From: CAZUFB01 sp048173955
GTDB taxonomy: Bacteria > Actinomycetota > Coriobacteriia > Coriobacteriales > UMGS124
Direction of reading: 5' to 3'
Length of the DNA: 17,152 bases
Assembly (NCBI GenBank): GCA_048173955.1
Contig: DBEYOB010000016.1
Location: forward strand, 1 to 17,152
Both the position numbers and the translations under genes were made by a program. Every line of letters starts with the position of its first letter. Position 1 is the first letter of the stretch. The notes beneath the pieces are model-generated. The model was not told where the DNA came from. It saw only the letters and a list, made by a program, of their open reading frames with translations, and ran no database searches. This document shows positions 15,538-17,152 of the stretch, piece after piece.

Positions 15538-15573
15538 GCGAAGGCCGGGTTCGCGTCTCGGCCTTCGCCTTTT
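15538..15573 (+). terminator. Intrinsic terminator of the formate dehydrogenase operon
   Basis: A perfect 10-bp stem GCGAAGGCCG/CGGCCTTCGC (15538-15547 with 15559-15568) with an 11-nt loop is followed by CTTTTC. It lies 6 nt past the fdhA stop. Confidence 0.8.
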
Positions 15574-15609
15574 CAGGCCCCTCCACAAGGCCTGCGGATG
15601 CGTTGGTGA

Positions 15610-15657
15610 CGGCCCGCTCCTTTGGTGCGAAAGGGGCGGGCCGGTGCGTATCTTGTT
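15610..15657 (+). terminator. Second terminator-like hairpin
   Basis: CGGCCCGCTCCTTT (15610-15623) and AAAGGGGCGGGCCG (15630-15643) form a 14-bp stem with one T-G pair and a 6-nt loop. A T-rich tract (TATCTTGTTTTATATTT) begins a few bases later. It may back up the terminator 50 nt upstream. Confidence 0.6.
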
Positions 15658-15663
15658 TTATAT

Positions 15664-15830
15664 TTGATTGATGATTCAATTCTAACAGAGCCTGATTCGA
15701 TGGTCAGATGACCTGTAGATTGTATGAAATATTCTGACATCTCTCAATAAAAGTGCAGGTAAATCTGTCTGTATAAATAATCAATCATAGAAATGTAAGC
15801 CTTGTGACGATTGTGTTAGAACGGCATCAT
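15664..15830. repeat. AT-rich inverted-repeat region upstream of the Rpn gene
   Basis: An abruptly AT-rich stretch bounded by inverted repeats: ATGATTCAATTCTAACA (15671-15687) matches the complement of 15814-15830 at 14 of 17 positions, and a second pair (15664-15676 with 15777-15789) matches at 10 of 13. TATAAAT at 15771-15777 could be a -10 for the downstream gene. No ORF is convincing. It may be a small mobile or regulatory element that arrived with the Rpn gene. Confidence 0.45.
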
Positions 15831-15910
15831 GGCCCGCGGTCTATCGTTGCGTCCGACAGTTGGGCGGAAACGTCCCCGAGAAGGGGCGCATGGCGCACGG
15901 AGGGCGGCGC

Positions 15911-16762
15911 ATGGAAGCTGATCGCGATGAGATCAAGGCATGGTTCGACCGTTTCACGCTTATGGACGACGCCTATATGGCGAAGTTCTTCGAAGGGCAG
16001 CCGCGCTGCGCCGAGGCGGTGCTGCGCCCCCTGCTTGGGATACCCGACCTGGAGGTGGTCTCGCTCGAGACCCATCACGACGTCGTCAGCCTTCAGGGTA
16101 GGTCCGCCAGTCTCGACGTGTTCGCGACCGACGGTCGAGGGGCTGTCTACGACATCGAAATACAGCGCGACCTGAGGGACGCCATGCCCCGCAGGGCACG
16201 GTTTTACGCCTCGCTCATCGATTCCAACGCGTTGGGAAAGGGTACTGGTTTCGACGAGCTTCCCGAGTCGTACGTCGTCTTCATATGCGAGGGGGACGCT
16301 CTGGGTGACGGTGTTCCCTTGTGCCGGATACGACGTGTTGTCGACGAGACGGGAAAACCGTTCGATGACGGGTCGCACATCGTCTATGCCGATGCGACCT
16401 ATAATGGGTTCGACGGCGCATTGGGCGACGTCCTGCATGATTTTCTGTGCGCCGATCCCGAGCAGATGCGGTGCGGCGTGCTTGCGGAGCGGGCCCGTTT
16501 TCTCAAGCGAGTCGAGAAGGGGGAGAGCGAAATGTCAAACGTCACCGAAGAGATCATCAACTATGGTATCGAAAAAGGCATAGAGCAGGGCATAGAGAAG
16601 GGCATAGAGCAGGGCATAGAGCAGGGCATAGAGCAGGGTGTTGGGCGCTCGGTGGCACGCCTTGTGGAAGACGGAACACTTTCGGTCGAGCAGATAGCGG
16701 TGATTCTCGAGATTTCGCCGAACGAGGTGGAGCGCTACGCCCGGGAGTATGCCGCACGGTGA
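15911..16762 (+). CDS. Rpn/PD-(D/E)XK nuclease-family transposase-like protein
   Basis: A 283-aa protein of the Rpn/PDDEXK family of recombination-promoting nucleases, often labelled putative transposase. The N-terminal half shows the typical LMDDAYMAKFFEG and LRPLLGIPDLEV pattern. A nuclease core follows with SLDVFATDGRGAVYDIEIQR, where Asp, Glu-x-Gln fit the PD-(D/E)XK arrangement. The C-terminus carries a run of GIEQ/GIEK units ending in GV, which is common in this family, then a helical tail. ATG 15911 was chosen because GGAGG lies 7 nt upstream and family-like sequence begins there; earlier in-frame ATGs at 15860 and 15890 lack support. The gene stands alone, flanked by AT-rich inverted-repeat sequence, consistent with an accessory gene. 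Family members can nick or cut DNA in vitro; the biological role is unclear. Confidence 0.77.
   Translation: MEADRDEIKAWFDRFTLMDDAYMAKFFEGQPRCAEAVLRPLLGIPDLEVVSLETHHDVVSLQGRSASLDVFATDGRGAVYDIEIQRDLRDAMPRRARFYASLIDSNALGKGTGFDELPESYVVFICEGDALGDGVPLCRIRRVVDETGKPFDDGSHIVYADATYNGFDGALGDVLHDFLCADPEQMRCGVLAERARFLKRVEKGESEMSNVTEEIINYGIEKGIEQGIEKGIEQGIEQGIEQGVGRSVARLVEDGTLSVEQIAVILEISPNEVERYAREYAAR
16565..16636 (+). repeat. 12-bp tandem repeat encoding GIEQ/GIEK units
   Basis: Six units of 12 bp: a diverged first copy (16565-16576), then five nearly identical GGCATAGAGCAG units (the second of these reads AAG at its end). Each encodes Gly-Ile-Glu-Gln or Gly-Ile-Glu-Lys in the Rpn-family protein. The unit length is divisible by three, so slippage would change length without breaking the frame. 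Confidence 0.9.
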
Positions 16763-16773
16763 GGGCGCGGTTT

Positions 16774-16817
16774 CGGAATTGCCGTGCGAGGGCGGGGAGC
16801 TGCGCACGGCAATTCCG
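16774..16817. terminator. Long perfect hairpin downstream of the Rpn gene
   Basis: A perfect 15-bp stem (16774-16788 with 16803-16817) and a 14-nt loop begin 11 nt after the Rpn stop codon. There is no T-tract downstream on the plus strand. It is most likely a terminator or mRNA 3'-end structure. Confidence 0.55.
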
Positions 16818-16865
16818 GATTGCTTGCAGGTGGATGTCCGCGATAGTGCCCCTCGCTCGGCGACT

Positions 16866-17133
16866 CTGCACCTCAAAATGCCCCGATGTGTGCAAATCTA
16901 CTCCGAGTGCATTGCCTGAACCGGGTTGTGGGCTGTGCGAGCCCGGATGTTTGAAGATACATTTACGATTTAAGTTAGTCAGTTTTTCACTTTTGCAATT
17001 GTTGGGCAAGGCAGGGTTCAAACGGTAATTCACTCGAGGCCGTTTTGCACGCATTGGTCGGTTCTTATGATATTGATTGTCTGCCGTGCCATCACGGGTC
17101 GCGCCGCTTATATCGGGGCATTCTGATATGGCA
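16866..17133. repeat. Inverted-repeat intergenic element, copy 2
   Basis: The left end (16866-16909) matches the left end of copy 1 (5604-5647) at 35 of 44 positions by eye. The inner right arm (17029-17056) matches copy 1 (5777-5804) at 26 of 28. The left and inner right arms are inverted relative to each other (20 of 27). The outermost right piece (17110-17128) pairs with 16871-16889 at 15 of 19 but is displaced by about 50 nt, as if the right end had gained an insertion. No gene is seen in 16763-17152. Confidence 0.7.
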
Positions 17134-17152
17134 TACCCAAAAGACCCGTATC

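Noticed and set aside
12748..15588. Very long open frame (946 codons) on the minus strand opposite fdhA
   Set aside because: It is Gly/Ala/Val/His/Arg-rich with no recognisable domain, and arises from the high GC bias of the real gene on the other strand.
16565..16636. Short repeat array as a possible CRISPR
   Set aside because: The units are 12 bp, directly adjacent without spacers, and encode a family-typical peptide repeat.
1..17152. tRNA, rRNA or complete insertion-sequence genes
   Set aside because: No cloverleaf, rRNA core sequence or transposase with DDE/IS termini was recognised by reading; the only transposase-like gene is the Rpn-family protein.

Overview
The window looks like chromosomal DNA from a GC-rich anaerobe of the Actinomycetota, most likely class Coriobacteriia. 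This is an inference from the very GC-rich codon usage, GTG and TTG starts, a DUF4430 lipoprotein beside ECF transporter genes, a selenocysteine formate dehydrogenase, an Rpn-type nuclease gene and AT-richer dispersed intergenic elements. No rRNA, tRNA, CRISPR array, complete insertion sequence or phage gene was seen.

Layout, left to right. (1) At 1-2325, on the minus strand, an extended -10 promoter and a cobalamin riboswitch lead into a DUF4430 lipoprotein, an EcfT membrane subunit and an EcfA ATPase cut by the left edge; together they look like a corrinoid uptake operon. (2) PEP carboxylase (ppc, minus) follows, with a GC-rich leader. (3) A 219-bp inverted-repeat element (5604-5822) lies before a plus-strand ArfB-like GGQ release-factor gene. 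(4) After an AT-rich, hairpin-bearing spacer come a minus-strand SDR oxidoreductase and a minus-strand pair: a MoxR/NorQ-type AAA+ ATPase and a VWA-domain (NorD/CobT-like) protein. (5) Diverging from the ATPase is a two-gene plus-strand operon: a mosaic Fe-S flavoprotein (NuoF-type Fe-S domain plus GltD-like FAD/NAD(P) domains) and a NuoG-like formate dehydrogenase catalytic subunit. The latter is interrupted by an in-frame TGA that is almost certainly selenocysteine, since a bacterial SECIS hairpin starts directly at the codon. (6) Two terminator-like hairpins and an AT-rich inverted-repeat stretch precede an Rpn/PD-(D/E)XK nuclease-family gene with a GIEQ tandem-repeat tail. (7) The right end carries a second copy of the inverted-repeat element.

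How the parts work together. The formate dehydrogenase pair should form a soluble cytoplasmic enzyme coupling formate/CO2 to NAD(P)H and perhaps ferredoxin. PEP carboxylase fixes CO2/bicarbonate into oxaloacetate. The riboswitch operon should import cobalamin when it is scarce. The AAA+/VWA pair may remodel or activate a metalloenzyme; its position opposite the formate dehydrogenase promoter is suggestive only. The strongest observations are the selenocysteine/SECIS pair, the riboswitch-DUF4430-ECF link, the dispersed inverted-repeat elements at both ends of the central region, and a probable ATT start codon on the AAA+ gene.
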